From contig DATHRZ010000009.1 of NCBI GenBank assembly GCA_035464655.1, positions 1 through 64,000 of the forward strand: DNA of 64,000 nt. The letters are read 5' to 3'. The DNA comes from JARFPW01 sp035464655. GTDB taxonomy: Bacteria; Gemmatimonadota; Gemmatimonadetes; Palauibacterales; Palauibacteraceae. Position 1 is the stretch's first letter. Each line of letters starts with the position of its first letter. The position numbers and the translations under genes were made by a program. The notes beneath the pieces are model-generated. The model was not told the DNA's origin. It was given only the letters and a program-made list of their open reading frames with translations, and ran no database searches. Positions 8,146-17,104 of the stretch are shown piece after piece.

Positions 8146-9189
8146 GTGATCGGCGCGGTCGGCCAGCCGTGGCGGACGTTCCTCGAGCGCTCCGCCGCGG
8201 TGCTCGCCGCGGTCGTTGTCCTGGTCGCGTCGGGCACTCTCGGCTTCGTCCTCCTCGGCGACTGGCCGGTATCGGACGCCGCGTGGATGACGATCATCAC
8301 GATCACGGCCGTGGGCTACGAGGAGGTGCGCGAGCTCACTCCGGCGACACGGGTGCTGGCCACGGGCCTGCTGGCCGGCGGGGTCACGATGATGGGAATC
8401 TGGTTCGCGGTACTCACGGCGGCCATCGTCGAGATGGACCTCGGCCACGTATTCAGAACACGGCGGGATATGAAGAACATCGAGAAGTTGAAGGACCACG
8501 TGATCGTGTGCGGCGCCGGACGGACGGGCCTGCAGATCGTCGAGGAGATGAGGACCGCCGGAGTTCCCTACGTGGTCGTCGACATCGATCAGGAACGCGC
8601 CGAGCAGGTCCGGCAGGCCGACGACGACGCGCTCGTCCTCGTCGCCGACGCGACACGAGACGAGAGCCTGACGCAAGCCGGAATCGAGCTCGCCCGGGGG
8701 CTGGTCGCGTGCCTGAGCCAGGATACGGACAACCTGTTCGTATGCCTGAGCGCCCGCGACCTGAATCCCAACCTGACGATCGTCGCCCGCGCATACGAAG
8801 AGCAGACGATGCAGAAGCTGTACGTGGCGGGCGCCGACCACGTGGTGAGCCCCAACGTCACGGGCGGGGTACGGATGGCCTCGGTACTCCTGCGTCCCAG
8901 CGTCGTGACGTTTCTCGACGTCGTCGCGCGAGGCGAGGATCTCGCCCTCCGGCTCGAGCAGATCGACATTACCGGCGATTCGCCGTTGGCGGGGGTGACA
9001 CTGGAGGAGGCGCGGATTCCGCAGCGTACGGGCCTCATCGTGATCGCGATTCGCCTTGCGGCGTCCGGAGCCGACGCCGAGTGGCGCTACAACCCGGGAC
9101 CCCATGAAGCGATGCACGCGGGAGATACCCTCATCGTGCTCGGCAAACCGGAGCAGCTCGACGAGCTGACCGTCCTAGCGGGCGTCTGA
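8146..9189 (+). CDS. Potassium channel-like protein with TrkA-N/TrkA-C (RCK) domains
   Basis: A 347-residue two-span channel subunit. The first span is about residues 17-37, followed by a pore loop with the filter-like ITAVGYEEV and a second span about 68-92. A Rossmann RCK domain follows (VIVCGAGRTGLQIVEEM), then a TrkA-C-like end. It would form a ligand-gated K+ or cation channel in the inner membrane. The start is GTG 8146, four bases after the pseudo-helicase stop, so the two are probably one transcript. The filter has glutamate where the classical TVGYGD has its second glycine. Confidence 0.85.
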   Translation: MIGAVGQPWRTFLERSAAVLAAVVVLVASGTLGFVLLGDWPVSDAAWMTIITITAVGYEEVRELTPATRVLATGLLAGGVTMMGIWFAVLTAAIVEMDLGHVFRTRRDMKNIEKLKDHVIVCGAGRTGLQIVEEMRTAGVPYVVVDIDQERAEQVRQADDDALVLVADATRDESLTQAGIELARGLVACLSQDTDNLFVCLSARDLNPNLTIVARAYEEQTMQKLYVAGADHVVSPNVTGGVRMASVLLRPSVVTFLDVVARGEDLALRLEQIDITGDSPLAGVTLEEARIPQRTGLIVIAIRLAASGADAEWRYNPGPHEAMHAGDTLIVLGKPEQLDELTVLAGV

Positions 9190-9212
9190 GCGGCGGCTCG
9201 GACGCGGCGGTT

Positions 9213-9890
9213 TCAGTCCTCTTCGGCCATCCGGCGCTTGAGCTCTTCGAGCCGGAGCTCGGCGAGCGCTTCCGCGTCGACGTCGCTCGCCCCGCCGCGG
9301 GACAAGTCGTCGTCGAACCTCGCGGCGCCCCCGGACCCGAGCTCGTCGTCGAGCTCACGAGCCGCCTCGGCACGGGCCGCCTCGTCCTCGATGTCCTCGG
9401 CCATCCGATCGAATCGCGACGCCGCGCTGTCGCCGCCGCCGCGCAGGGCTTCGGTGCTCCGCGACCGGCGGGTCCGAACCTTCAGGACGTCGCGATGCGT
9501 CATCGCCGATTTGAGCTGTTCGGTCATCTCGCTCACCGTGCGGCGCTGCATCGCGAGCTCAGCCTCGGCGGCCTCGATCTTCTCGCCGTACACACGGGCG
9601 CGCTCCCGATGGCGCTCCCCGTATTCGACGGCCAACCTCAGCGTCTCGGTGTCGCCGATTTCCTTCGCCTGTCCGGCGCGCCGGACGCAATCTTCGGCCC
9701 GTCGACGTTCCTCGGCCTGCGAGGTGCGCAGCCTCTCGATGCCCTTCTCGAGCCTCGGCAGGGACGCCTTCGCCTCGATGAGCTCCTGGCGCATCCCGGC
9801 CAGCAGCTCGTCGACGTTCCCCGCGTCGTCCGAGCGGTTCTCGAGGGCCGAGAGCGCCCCGTCGATCGCATCCTTCAGCTTTCTGAACAT
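9213..9890 (-). CDS. PspA/IM30-like coiled-coil protein
   Basis: A 225-residue, almost wholly helical, highly charged protein. Residues 1-150 follow the PspA/IM30 pattern (MFRKLKDAIDGALSALENR, then long coiled coils with conserved R/E/A heptads). The tail is acidic and low in complexity. Members bind and stabilise the inner membrane under stress. It lies convergent to the channel gene and divergent from copA; no partner psp genes are visible. The fit is by composition and pattern rather than by a catalytic motif. Confidence 0.75.
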   Translation of the reverse strand: MFRKLKDAIDGALSALENRSDDAGNVDELLAGMRQELIEAKASLPRLEKGIERLRTSQAEERRRAEDCVRRAGQAKEIGDTETLRLAVEYGERHRERARVYGEKIEAAEAELAMQRRTVSEMTEQLKSAMTHRDVLKVRTRRSRSTEALRGGGDSAASRFDRMAEDIEDEAARAEAARELDDELGSGGAARFDDDLSRGGASDVDAEALAELRLEELKRRMAEED

Positions 9891-9953
9891 GCCCCCAAGT
9901 CTATCCCCGGCCCTGGTATTCGTCCACCGACCTCGCGCGTGAACCTCGCGGTG

Positions 9954-9959
9954 TATAAT
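9954..9959 (+). promoter_or_regulatory. Perfect -10 element upstream of copA
   Basis: A TATAAT hexamer stands out in very GC-rich sequence in the divergent gap between the PspA-like gene and copA. No good -35 hexamer is seen 16-18 bases upstream. The octamer ACCTCGCG occurs twice just upstream (9930 and 9943) and could be an activator site, but no MerR-type dyad is clear. Confidence 0.5.
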
Positions 9960-10042
9960 GCTGTTACTGACATGCAGCGCAGGGATCGGCCGCCGTGGAC
10001 AATTGCGGCCGGATCAACGTTCCGTCGCCGGGGAGGGCGAGC

Positions 10043-12364
10043 TTGGCCGTACAGACGAGGGTATTCGAAGTCGAAGGAATGCACTGCGCCGGCTGCAGCA
10101 GCGCCGTGGAGCGAAGCCTGAACGAGCTCGAGGGTGTCGAGGCCTCGGTGAGCCTGCCCGCCGAATCCGCCACCGTGAGCTTCGACCCGGAGCACGTGCT
10201 GTTCGCCGATCTCGCCGACGCGGTACTGGCGGCCGGCTATCGGCTCCGGTCTCACACGACCGACGACGTCGGGCCCGCCGAGCGCGAGCGCGACCAGGCG
10301 GAACGCCGGGAGGCGCGCCTCGAGCGGGCGAAGTGGCGGATGATCGTGTCCTGGGCGCTCGCCGCGCCGATCGCCGTCTGGATGCTGCCGGAGATGCTGT
10401 TCCACCTGCTGTGGCCGAGCCCGCTGGCGTTCGATCTCGGCATCCTGCTGCTGTCGATTCCCGTCCTGGCGGGCCCCGGACGGGAAACGATGGTCGGCGG
10501 CCTGACCGCACTGCAGAGGTTCCGACCGAACATGGACTCGCTGATCGCACTCGGCAGCGGCGCGGCCGTGGTGACCGGGTTCGTGGCGGTGGGCCACCGC
10601 TTCGGAATCGCGCCGCCGATCATGAGCTACGCCGGAGTGGGCGCGATGATCATGGCTATTCACCTGACGGGCCGGTACATCGAGGCCCGCGCCCGGGGCC
10701 GCTCGTCGGCCGCGATCAGCCGGCTGCTTTCCCTCGAGGCCCGCACGGCGCACGTCGAGCGGGACGGTGTCGAGGTGGAGGTCCCCACGCGCGAGGTGAA
10801 AGTCGGCGACGTGATGGTCGTCCGGCCGGGCGAACGGATCCCCACCGACGGTCTGGTGATCGACGGCCGGAGCGCGGTGGACGAGGCCCTCGCGACGGGA
10901 GAGTCGATCCCGGTCGACCGCGGCCCCGGCGACCTCGTCATCGGCGCTACCGTCAACGTCCAGGGCGTCCTGCGGGTCCGCGCCACCGAGGTGGGCGAGA
11001 ACACTTTCCTGGCCGGCGTCGTACGGATGGTGCAGCAGGCGCAGGGCAGCAAGGTGCCGATCCAGGAGTTCGCCGACCGGGTGACGGCGGTGTTCGTGCC
11101 CGTCGTGCTCGCGATCGCCTCCGCCACGCTGCTGGTGTGGCTCCTGGCGCCGGCGCCGCTGCGCGATATCGCGGCATGGGCGGGTCAGTTCCTTCCGTGG
11201 ATGCAGCCGAGCCTCGAACCTGTGTCGCTCGCCGTCTACGCGGCGCTCGCCGTGCTGGTGATCGCCTGCCCGTGCGCGCTCGGCCTCGCCACCCCCACCG
11301 CCCTCATGGTGGGAACGGGGCTCGGCGCCGAAAACGGGATCCTCGTGCGCGACGGCAAGGCCATCCAGGTGCTCGACGGAGCCGACGTCGTGGTGTTCGA
11401 CAAGACCGGCACGATCACGCAGGGCCGCCCGACGGTCACCGACGTGGTGCCGGGGCAGGGCCACGACGAGACGCAGTTGCTCGAGCTCGCCGCCTCGCTC
11501 GAGCGCCACTCCGAACATCCGCTCGGGCGCGCGATCCTCGCCGCGGCCGATCGCCGCGGGATCACGGGGCGGCGCGTGCGAGACTTCGGCGCGAAGACCG
11601 GCTTCGGCGTCGTCGGTACCCTCGACGGGCAGCCCGCGCTCGCCGGCCGGCTCGGGATGCTCGAGGACGCGGGCATCGACCCCGGCCCCCTGCGCGACGC
11701 GGGCGAACGGCTCGAGGCGGAAGGGCGCACGGTCGTGTACGTGGCGCGAGCGGGGCACCCCGTGGGCGTCCTCGCGATCGCCGACGAGCTGAAGGCCGAC
11801 AGCGCCGGGGCCATCGGAGACCTGCATGCCCTCGGGCTCCGCACGGTGATGCTGACCGGCGACAACGAGCGCACCGCGCGCGCCGTGGCCGACGCCGTCG
11901 GGATCGACGAGGTGCGCGCCGGCCTGCTACCCGAAGACAAGGTGAAGGCGATACGCGATCTGCAGGCCGCGGGACACGTCGTCGCGATGGTGGGTGACGG
12001 GATCAACGACGCGCCGTCACTCAAGCAGGCGGACGTCGGGCTCGCGATCGGCACGGGAACGGACATCGCGATCGAGGCGGCCGACCTGACGCTGACGAGC
12101 GGCAGCCTGCGGGGCGTGGTGCGCGCCGTGAACCTGGCGCGCGGCACGTTCGGAAAGATCCGGCAGAATCTGTTCTGGGCGTACTTCTACAACATCCTGG
12201 CGATTCCCGTCGCGGTGCTGGGGCTCCTGCACCCGCTACTCGCCGAGGCGGCGATGGCGGGCAGTTCGATCACGGTGGTCGCCAACGCAAACCGCCTGCG
12301 GGACCTCGACCTCGACCCCCGCAACGACGGCGAGGCCAGGGCCGGCGCCCGGATTACGGAGTAG
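10043..12364 (+). CDS. copA: Copper-translocating P1B-type ATPase
   Basis: An inner-membrane pump that exports Cu(I) from the cytosol with ATP. The start chosen is TTG 10043, preceded by the purine-rich GGGGAGGGCG; GTG 9995 is an in-frame alternative. The roughly 773-residue protein has one N-terminal heavy-metal domain with GMHCAGC, about eight membrane spans, the ion-path motif ACPCALGLATPTALM, the phosphorylation motif DKTGTITQG, the SEHPLG motif and GDGINDAPSL. CPC is the copper/silver type of motif. No copZ or cueR-like gene is adjacent. In an organism rich in heme proteins it may serve detoxification or cuproenzyme supply. Confidence 0.95.
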   Translation: MAVQTRVFEVEGMHCAGCSSAVERSLNELEGVEASVSLPAESATVSFDPEHVLFADLADAVLAAGYRLRSHTTDDVGPAERERDQAERREARLERAKWRMIVSWALAAPIAVWMLPEMLFHLLWPSPLAFDLGILLLSIPVLAGPGRETMVGGLTALQRFRPNMDSLIALGSGAAVVTGFVAVGHRFGIAPPIMSYAGVGAMIMAIHLTGRYIEARARGRSSAAISRLLSLEARTAHVERDGVEVEVPTREVKVGDVMVVRPGERIPTDGLVIDGRSAVDEALATGESIPVDRGPGDLVIGATVNVQGVLRVRATEVGENTFLAGVVRMVQQAQGSKVPIQEFADRVTAVFVPVVLAIASATLLVWLLAPAPLRDIAAWAGQFLPWMQPSLEPVSLAVYAALAVLVIACPCALGLATPTALMVGTGLGAENGILVRDGKAIQVLDGADVVVFDKTGTITQGRPTVTDVVPGQGHDETQLLELAASLERHSEHPLGRAILAAADRRGITGRRVRDFGAKTGFGVVGTLDGQPALAGRLGMLEDAGIDPGPLRDAGERLEAEGRTVVYVARAGHPVGVLAIADELKADSAGAIGDLHALGLRTVMLTGDNERTARAVADAVGIDEVRAGLLPEDKVKAIRDLQAAGHVVAMVGDGINDAPSLKQADVGLAIGTGTDIAIEAADLTLTSGSLRGVVRAVNLARGTFGKIRQNLFWAYFYNILAIPVAVLGLLHPLLAEAAMAGSSITVVANANRLRDLDLDPRNDGEARAGARITE

Positions 12365-13184
12365 CGCCCACCTGGCGAGCCTGTCCGTCGATCAGGCTGC
12401 TATGCTGCGCGTACTCCGGTCGACCCGCGGCACGCTCCGACGCCAGCGCCGCGCGGAAGCGCTCGCGGGCTTCGGCCAGCCCGGCCTCGTCCGCGAGCGC
12501 TTCGGCCACGTTGATCCGTAGGATCCAGGCAAGCAGGTGGTCGGGATTCCCGGCCAGGATGGCGTCGGCCGACTCGCGCGCACCGTCCGAATCTCCCGTC
12601 ATCAACCGAAGGAGCCCGATGTGGAAGCGGGCGTCGGCATCGATGTCGCCGGGCGGAAGACCGCTGTACGCCCGAAGACCCATGTCCGCGAAGAAGCGGG
12701 CCTGCCCCGAATCGCCGCTCGCTTCGGTGCGCATCGCGCGGTCGAATAATCGGTCGGCCGCATCGCGCCCCGACATGTTCGACAGATCGATGCGCGAGGG
12801 ATCCGACCCGGTGGCGCCCGGCCCGGCTCCGCCGCCCATGCCTTCCTGCCCGGGACTCGGGATGACGGCACCGGTCGGCGGCATCCCCTCGGCTCGCTCG
12901 CCGACTGATTCGCCGATCATCAGGCTGATCGCCACGGCGAAGGCGACGAGGGCGAGGCCGGACAGGATCCACGGCAGGCGATCGCGCAGCGGTTTCGTCG
13001 GCGGCGCCGCCACCGGAGCGCCGCACTCGCTGCAGTAGAGCGCATCGGCATCCAGGCCCGTTCCGCAGGCGGGGCAGGTCGTGACCCGAGCACCCGGATC
13101 GGTCAGCGGCTGTCCGCAGCGCGCGCAGAAGTTGCCGTCCCCCGTTGCGCCGCACGCCGAACACACCCGTGCCTGGCCGCTCAT
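12354..13184 (-). CDS. Zinc-ribbon membrane protein with TPR-like C-terminus
   Basis: A 276-residue protein starting at ATG 13184 in an ATGA overlap with the end of apgM. Two zinc ribbons occupy the N-terminus (CSAC/CARC, then CPAC/CSEC). One transmembrane segment follows (about 72-92), then a Gly/Pro-rich linker and a helical region resembling tetratricopeptide repeats. It is likely an inner-membrane protein with cytosolic zinc ribbons. No catalytic residues are evident and the function is unknown. It overlaps the convergent copA end by 11 bases. Confidence 0.75.
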   Translation of the reverse strand: MSGQARVCSACGATGDGNFCARCGQPLTDPGARVTTCPACGTGLDADALYCSECGAPVAAPPTKPLRDRLPWILSGLALVAFAVAISLMIGESVGERAEGMPPTGAVIPSPGQEGMGGGAGPGATGSDPSRIDLSNMSGRDAADRLFDRAMRTEASGDSGQARFFADMGLRAYSGLPPGDIDADARFHIGLLRLMTGDSDGARESADAILAGNPDHLLAWILRINVAEALADEAGLAEARERFRAALASERAAGRPEYAQHSSLIDGQARQVGATP

Positions 13185-14389
13185 GCTCCGAACTTCCCGA
13201 GCCGACCCGCTCTCGACATCGCCAGCGGGAGCAGTTCCCGGCCCGGAATCCAGCCGACGGCACCGCTCGCGCACGCCCGCTCGCCGAACTTGGCCGCCGG
13301 CGCCTCGGTGCGGCCCGGCCCGCCGTGGAGCAGAAAGGGAACGGGATGCCAGCTATGGCTGCGCATTACCGCGGGCGTCGAGTGGTCGCCCGTCACGATG
13401 TGGACGCCCGGGTAGGCGTCGAGCAGCTCGGGGACGACCGCGTCGGCCTCCTCGATCGCCGCGACCTTGGCGTCGAAGTTTCCGTCTTCGCCGAATCGAT
13501 CGGTCGCCTTCACGTGCAGGAAGACGAAGTCGCGACCGGCGGCGTTCGAACGAAGCGCTTCGACCAGGTGACCTGGGCCCTCCGGAACCGCGGTGGCATC
13601 CATGCCGACCAGCCGCGCCACGCCCCGGTACATCGGGTAGGCGGCCACGGCCAGCGAGCGCAGGCCCGTCACGGAGGGAAAGTCCGGCCAATCGGGCTGC
13701 GTCGAGAATCCGCGGAGCAGGACCATGTTGGCCGGGTCGTGTCCCGTAAGGGCGCCAGGAACCTGCCGCAGCCACTCGCGAACGACCCGCGCGACGGGCT
13801 TGGAGGCCTCGTTCCCGGCCTCGACCCGACGGGGCGGCAGACCCACCTGTCCCGGATCGGTGTCGTCGAGCGCCGCGTCCCCCGGTTCCTCCATTCGCAC
13901 GACGAGAAGGAATCGGTGCTCCTTCACGGCCTGCACGAAGATTCGCGCCCCCGGGACCTCGATGGCGTCGAGTGCGGCGCAGGCCGCCGTCGCCGGCTCG
14001 GTGGCGATGCGGCCGGCGCGTCGGTCGGCGACAGTGCCGTCGGCGTCCACCGTGCACAGGTTGCCGCGGGCGGCGATGTCGCCCGGCCGCAGATCGAACT
14101 CCACCCCGAGCGCCTCGAGGATTCCCCGTCCGATGCGGTAGCGGAGGGGATCGTAGCCGAACAGCGACAGGTGACCCGGCCCGCTGCCGGGCGTGATCCC
14201 CGGTCCGACCGGCCATTGAAGCCCGAGCGAACCCGTCGCCGCGAGTTCGTCGAGGTGGGGCGTGCGGGCCGCCTCGAGCTCCGTCGGACCGCCGGGCTCG
14301 CGCGGCAGGCCGCCGAGGCCGTCGAGCACGAAGAGAAGAATCGACGCGCCTTCGGGGCTGTGCAGCTCCCTGATATCCTCGAGGTTCAA
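13181..14389 (-). CDS. apgM: 2,3-bisphosphoglycerate-independent phosphoglycerate mutase, archaeal type
   Basis: This enzyme interconverts 3- and 2-phosphoglycerate in glycolysis. The 402-residue sequence belongs to the alkaline-phosphatase-superfamily ApgM group: FVLDGLGGLP at the N-terminal metal site, GPGHLSLFGYDP, HVKATDRFGEDG and the C-terminal metal ligands in VTGDHSTP. No ATG lies near the expected N-terminus. TTG 14389 (then NLEDIRELH) is chosen because GGAGG lies a few bases before it and the length matches the family. The bacterial occurrence of this archaeal type is known and would make standard GpmA/GpmI unnecessary. It is coupled to the zinc-ribbon gene downstream. Confidence 0.9.
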   Translation of the reverse strand: MNLEDIRELHSPEGASILLFVLDGLGGLPREPGGPTELEAARTPHLDELAATGSLGLQWPVGPGITPGSGPGHLSLFGYDPLRYRIGRGILEALGVEFDLRPGDIAARGNLCTVDADGTVADRRAGRIATEPATAACAALDAIEVPGARIFVQAVKEHRFLLVVRMEEPGDAALDDTDPGQVGLPPRRVEAGNEASKPVARVVREWLRQVPGALTGHDPANMVLLRGFSTQPDWPDFPSVTGLRSLAVAAYPMYRGVARLVGMDATAVPEGPGHLVEALRSNAAGRDFVFLHVKATDRFGEDGNFDAKVAAIEEADAVVPELLDAYPGVHIVTGDHSTPAVMRSHSWHPVPFLLHGGPGRTEAPAAKFGERACASGAVGWIPGRELLPLAMSRAGRLGKFGA

Positions 14390-14437
14390 ACACCCTCCAT
14401 TGATTTTGCGCTCCGCGGACCATCGCCACCGACAAAA

Positions 14438-14465
14438 TAGACGCGGCATGGTCTTCGAGTATAGT
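14438..14465 (+). promoter_or_regulatory. Possible promoter of the lipoprotein-ccm operon
   Basis: TAGACG and TATAGT are separated by 16 bases, about 75 bases before the lipoprotein start, in the only AT-richer stretch of the divergent gap to apgM. The match to the consensus is moderate (four of six and five of six), so this is a candidate only. Confidence 0.35.
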
Positions 14466-14539
14466 ATGTGGCATCTGGTCGCGCCGGGCTTCCGCGCCGA
14501 CTGAACGCCGCCATGCACTCGAACAGAGGACTCGACGAC

Positions 14540-15055
14540 ATGATCCGCAACGCTCGCCTTCCGGCAGCGGTCGCCGTGCTGGCCCTCGTCACGTCCGCCT
14601 GCGCGTCGGGCGGATCGACGGGTCTGAACCGGGGACCCTCCGATCGGGCCGCCACGGCCGACTACGGCGCCCCGCCGGACTCCGTCATGCAAGCCGCCTG
14701 GGAGGTGCTGCGCAACGACGGGGTGATGGCCCGCTCGTTTCAGCGCATGGCCGGCGACACGACGAACACCGCGCGCATGGAGTCGGACTGGATCTACGTT
14801 CCCAACGTGTTCCCCGCCGCTCCCCTCTCCGGCGTGACCGAGGGCGAGAAGTACGTCAAGCTGCTCATGTGGGCCGAGCCGTTTCGTGGCGGCACGCGCC
14901 TGTATCTCGAGGCGCTGTACGATCCGACCACGGCCGACTACCCGACCGAGCCGACGAACTGGGCCCGGTTGCGCACGCTGCCGAACGCCCATCCGAGCTG
15001 GCAGTACGTCTCCGACGTCGGACGCTCGCTCGCCCGGCGACTGGACGAGCAATAG
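14540..15055 (+). CDS. Predicted lipoprotein of unknown function
   Basis: A 171-residue protein from ATG 14540, with AGAGGA just upstream. A signal peptide of about 20 residues ends in the lipobox VTSAC, so it should be lipidated and membrane-attached. The mature part has no motif I recognise; it contains ESDWIYVPN and VGRSLARRLDEQ. It lies directly before ccmA, whose coding region begins at or before its stop, so it is probably co-expressed with the cytochrome maturation genes. Whether it takes part in that pathway is unknown. Confidence 0.75.
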   Translation: MIRNARLPAAVAVLALVTSACASGGSTGLNRGPSDRAATADYGAPPDSVMQAAWEVLRNDGVMARSFQRMAGDTTNTARMESDWIYVPNVFPAAPLSGVTEGEKYVKLLMWAEPFRGGTRLYLEALYDPTTADYPTEPTNWARLRTLPNAHPSWQYVSDVGRSLARRLDEQ

Positions 15056-15759
15056 GCGACGCGGAGCGTCCGATCTCACGGCCGGGCGGGCGGGCGTCCG
15101 CCGTCGAGCTGCGCGACCTGCACCGGCGATTCGGCCGGAAGCGCGTGTTGCGCGGCATCGACCTGACTGTCGAGCCCGGAACGTCGCTCGTGCTGACCGG
15201 CGCCAACGGAGCCGGGAAGACGACGCTGCTGAGAATCATCGCGACCCTGCTCAAGCCCTCGTCGGGCGAGGGGACGGTGCTCGGCCTGTCACTGGCGGAT
15301 GACGGGGAGTCGATCCGCGCGGCCACGGGCTACGTATCGGCCCGCGGGTTCGCGTACGACGACCTCACCGCCGCCGAGAACCTCCGCTTCGCCGCCCGCC
15401 TCGTCGATCGACCCGTTCCGGACGAACGGATCGCGGAGATCCTCGTCGGCGTCGGCCTGGGCGACGCCACCGACCAGACGGTGCGGACGTTCTCGACCGG
15501 GATGCGCCGCCGTCTGGCCCTGGCGGTTCTGCGTCTGCGTCCACTGCGCCTCGCCCTGCTCGACGAACCATACGCCGGCCTCGACGCCGACGGGGTCGCC
15601 CTCGTCGACCGGCTCGTGGGTGAACTCGTCGCGGCGGGAACGACGGTGATCCTCGCCTCGCACCAGTCGGGCGAAGCGACGCGGCGCGCGACCCGCGCGC
15701 TGCGAATCGAGCAGGGTCGCCTCGTCGACGCGGCGACCCCGGACGGGAGGGCGGGCTGA
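15052..15759 (+). CDS. ccmA: Heme exporter ATP-binding subunit CcmA
   Basis: This is the ATPase of the CcmABCD complex, which releases heme-loaded CcmE for cytochrome c maturation. Visible are the Walker A TGANGAGKTT, the signature STGMRRRLALA, the Walker B LALLDEPYAGLD and the switch histidine in ASHQ. The expected N-terminus (VELRDLHRRFG) lies near 15100, but no ATG, GTG or TTG occurs in frame there. The start given is ATA 15052, which overlaps the lipoprotein stop in an ATAG. The nearest standard in-frame start is GTG 14869, deep inside the lipoprotein gene. Function is firm, the start is not. ccmB follows by a one-base overlap. Confidence 0.88.
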   Translation: MGDAERPISRPGGRASAVELRDLHRRFGRKRVLRGIDLTVEPGTSLVLTGANGAGKTTLLRIIATLLKPSSGEGTVLGLSLADDGESIRAATGYVSARGFAYDDLTAAENLRFAARLVDRPVPDERIAEILVGVGLGDATDQTVRTFSTGMRRRLALAVLRLRPLRLALLDEPYAGLDADGVALVDRLVGELVAAGTTVILASHQSGEATRRATRALRIEQGRLVDAATPDGRAG

Positions 15760-16436
15760 TGGCGATGCCCGGACGCGTCGCGGCGATCGTCTGGAAGGAT
15801 CTGCTGATCGAGGTACGCACCAAGGCGAGCTTCCACTCGATGCTGGCGTTCTCGGCGCTCGTGCTGTTCGTGTTCTCGTTCGCGATCGGGCCCGACACGC
15901 CTCTCCTGCGCCGGATCGCGGCGGGTCTCCTGTGGGTCGCGATCGTGTTCACGGGACTGCTGTCGCTGAGCCGCACCTACCAGTCGGAAGAAGCGGCCGG
16001 CGGCCTCGAGGGACTGCGCATGGCCCCGGGCGATCCGCGGTTCATCTACCTGGGCAAGCTGGCGGGCAACCTCCTACTGCTGCTTGCCCTCGAGGTCGTC
16101 CTGTTTCCGGCCGCTGCCGTACTGTTCCAGATCGAGATGCTTCCGCACGCCCTGCCACTGGCGGGCATCGCCCTGCTCGGCACCCTGGGGATCTCGACGG
16201 CCGGCACCTTCTACGCCGCCCTCACGCTGCACCTGCGCGCCAGGGAAATCATGCTGCCTCTGCTGTTGATTCCCGCCCTCGTTCCGCCGCTGCTCGGCGC
16301 CGTCAACGCGACCCAACTGGTTCTCGACGGCAATCCGTTCGGCGACGCCGCCCTCTGGGTTCGCCTTCTCGTCGCGTACGATGTAGTCTTCTTCGTAGTC
16401 TGCACTTGGTTGTTTCCCCTCGCCGTGGAGGATTAG
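15759..16436 (+). CDS. ccmB: Heme exporter membrane subunit CcmB
   Basis: A 225-residue inner-membrane protein with about six spans, the permease partner of CcmA. Family features are the N-terminal VWKDLLIEVRTKASF, FTGLLSLSRTYQSEEAAGGLEGLRMAP split by a cytoplasmic loop, and the LLLIPALVPPLLGA helix. The start ATG 15759 shares its first base with the ccmA stop (TGATG). The stop overlaps the GTG of ccmC by one base. Length and order match the System I operon. Confidence 0.92.
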   Translation: MAMPGRVAAIVWKDLLIEVRTKASFHSMLAFSALVLFVFSFAIGPDTPLLRRIAAGLLWVAIVFTGLLSLSRTYQSEEAAGGLEGLRMAPGDPRFIYLGKLAGNLLLLLALEVVLFPAAAVLFQIEMLPHALPLAGIALLGTLGISTAGTFYAALTLHLRAREIMLPLLLIPALVPPLLGAVNATQLVLDGNPFGDAALWVRLLVAYDVVFFVVCTWLFPLAVED

Positions 16437-17104
16437 TGGGTCGAGGTGCGTCGTTCATCGGCTGGCCGGGGGCGCTCGCGCTGGTCGTCATGGCAGTCGG
16501 CAGCTTCATCGGACTGTTCGTCGTCGGCGCCGATGTCGAGATGGGCGAAGTCCAGCGCCTGATGTACGTGCACGTGCCGGCCGCGTGGACGGCGTTCGTC
16601 GCGTTCTTCGCCGTGTTCATCGGAAGCGTGCTCTACCTCGTGCAGCGTGACGAGCGCGCCGATCGCGTGGCGGCGAGCGCCGCGGAGGTCGGCGTCGTGT
16701 TCATCTCGCTGACGCTGGCGACCGGGATGCTGTGGGGGAAACCGACCTGGGGCGTGTGGTGGACGTGGGATCCACGGCTCACGACGACGGCGCTTCTGCT
16801 GGCGGTGTTCGTCGGCTATCTGGCCGTGCGCGGCTTCGCCGACGACCCTGAGCGTCGGGCTCGCTGGTCGGCGATCGTCGGAATTCTCGGCTTCGTGCAG
16901 GTACCGATCGTGTATCTTTCGGTGGTCTGGTGGCGCTCGATCCACCAGCCGCCGTCGAGCCCGCGCTCGGTGTCGTCCGACATCCTCGGCACGTGGATGC
17001 TGAACTTCGCGGCCTTTCTGCTCGTGTTCGCCTGGCTCACGGCCCGGCGCGCGCGCGCGGCGAGGCTCGAGGCGGAACTCGAGACCCGGATGGCGTATGA
17101 TTAA
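16436..17104 (+). CDS. ccmC: Heme exporter protein CcmC
   Basis: A 222-residue polytopic protein that presents heme to CcmE on the periplasmic side. The start is GTG 16436, overlapping the ccmB stop by one base (TAGTG). It carries the tryptophan-rich WWD signature GVWWTWDPRLTTT between two periplasm-facing histidine segments (YVHVPAAWTAF and WWRSIHQPPS), as known for this family. About six membrane spans are evident. It overlaps ccmD by eight bases. Confidence 0.93.
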   Translation: MGRGASFIGWPGALALVVMAVGSFIGLFVVGADVEMGEVQRLMYVHVPAAWTAFVAFFAVFIGSVLYLVQRDERADRVAASAAEVGVVFISLTLATGMLWGKPTWGVWWTWDPRLTTTALLLAVFVGYLAVRGFADDPERRARWSAIVGILGFVQVPIVYLSVVWWRSIHQPPSSPRSVSSDILGTWMLNFAAFLLVFAWLTARRARAARLEAELETRMAYD

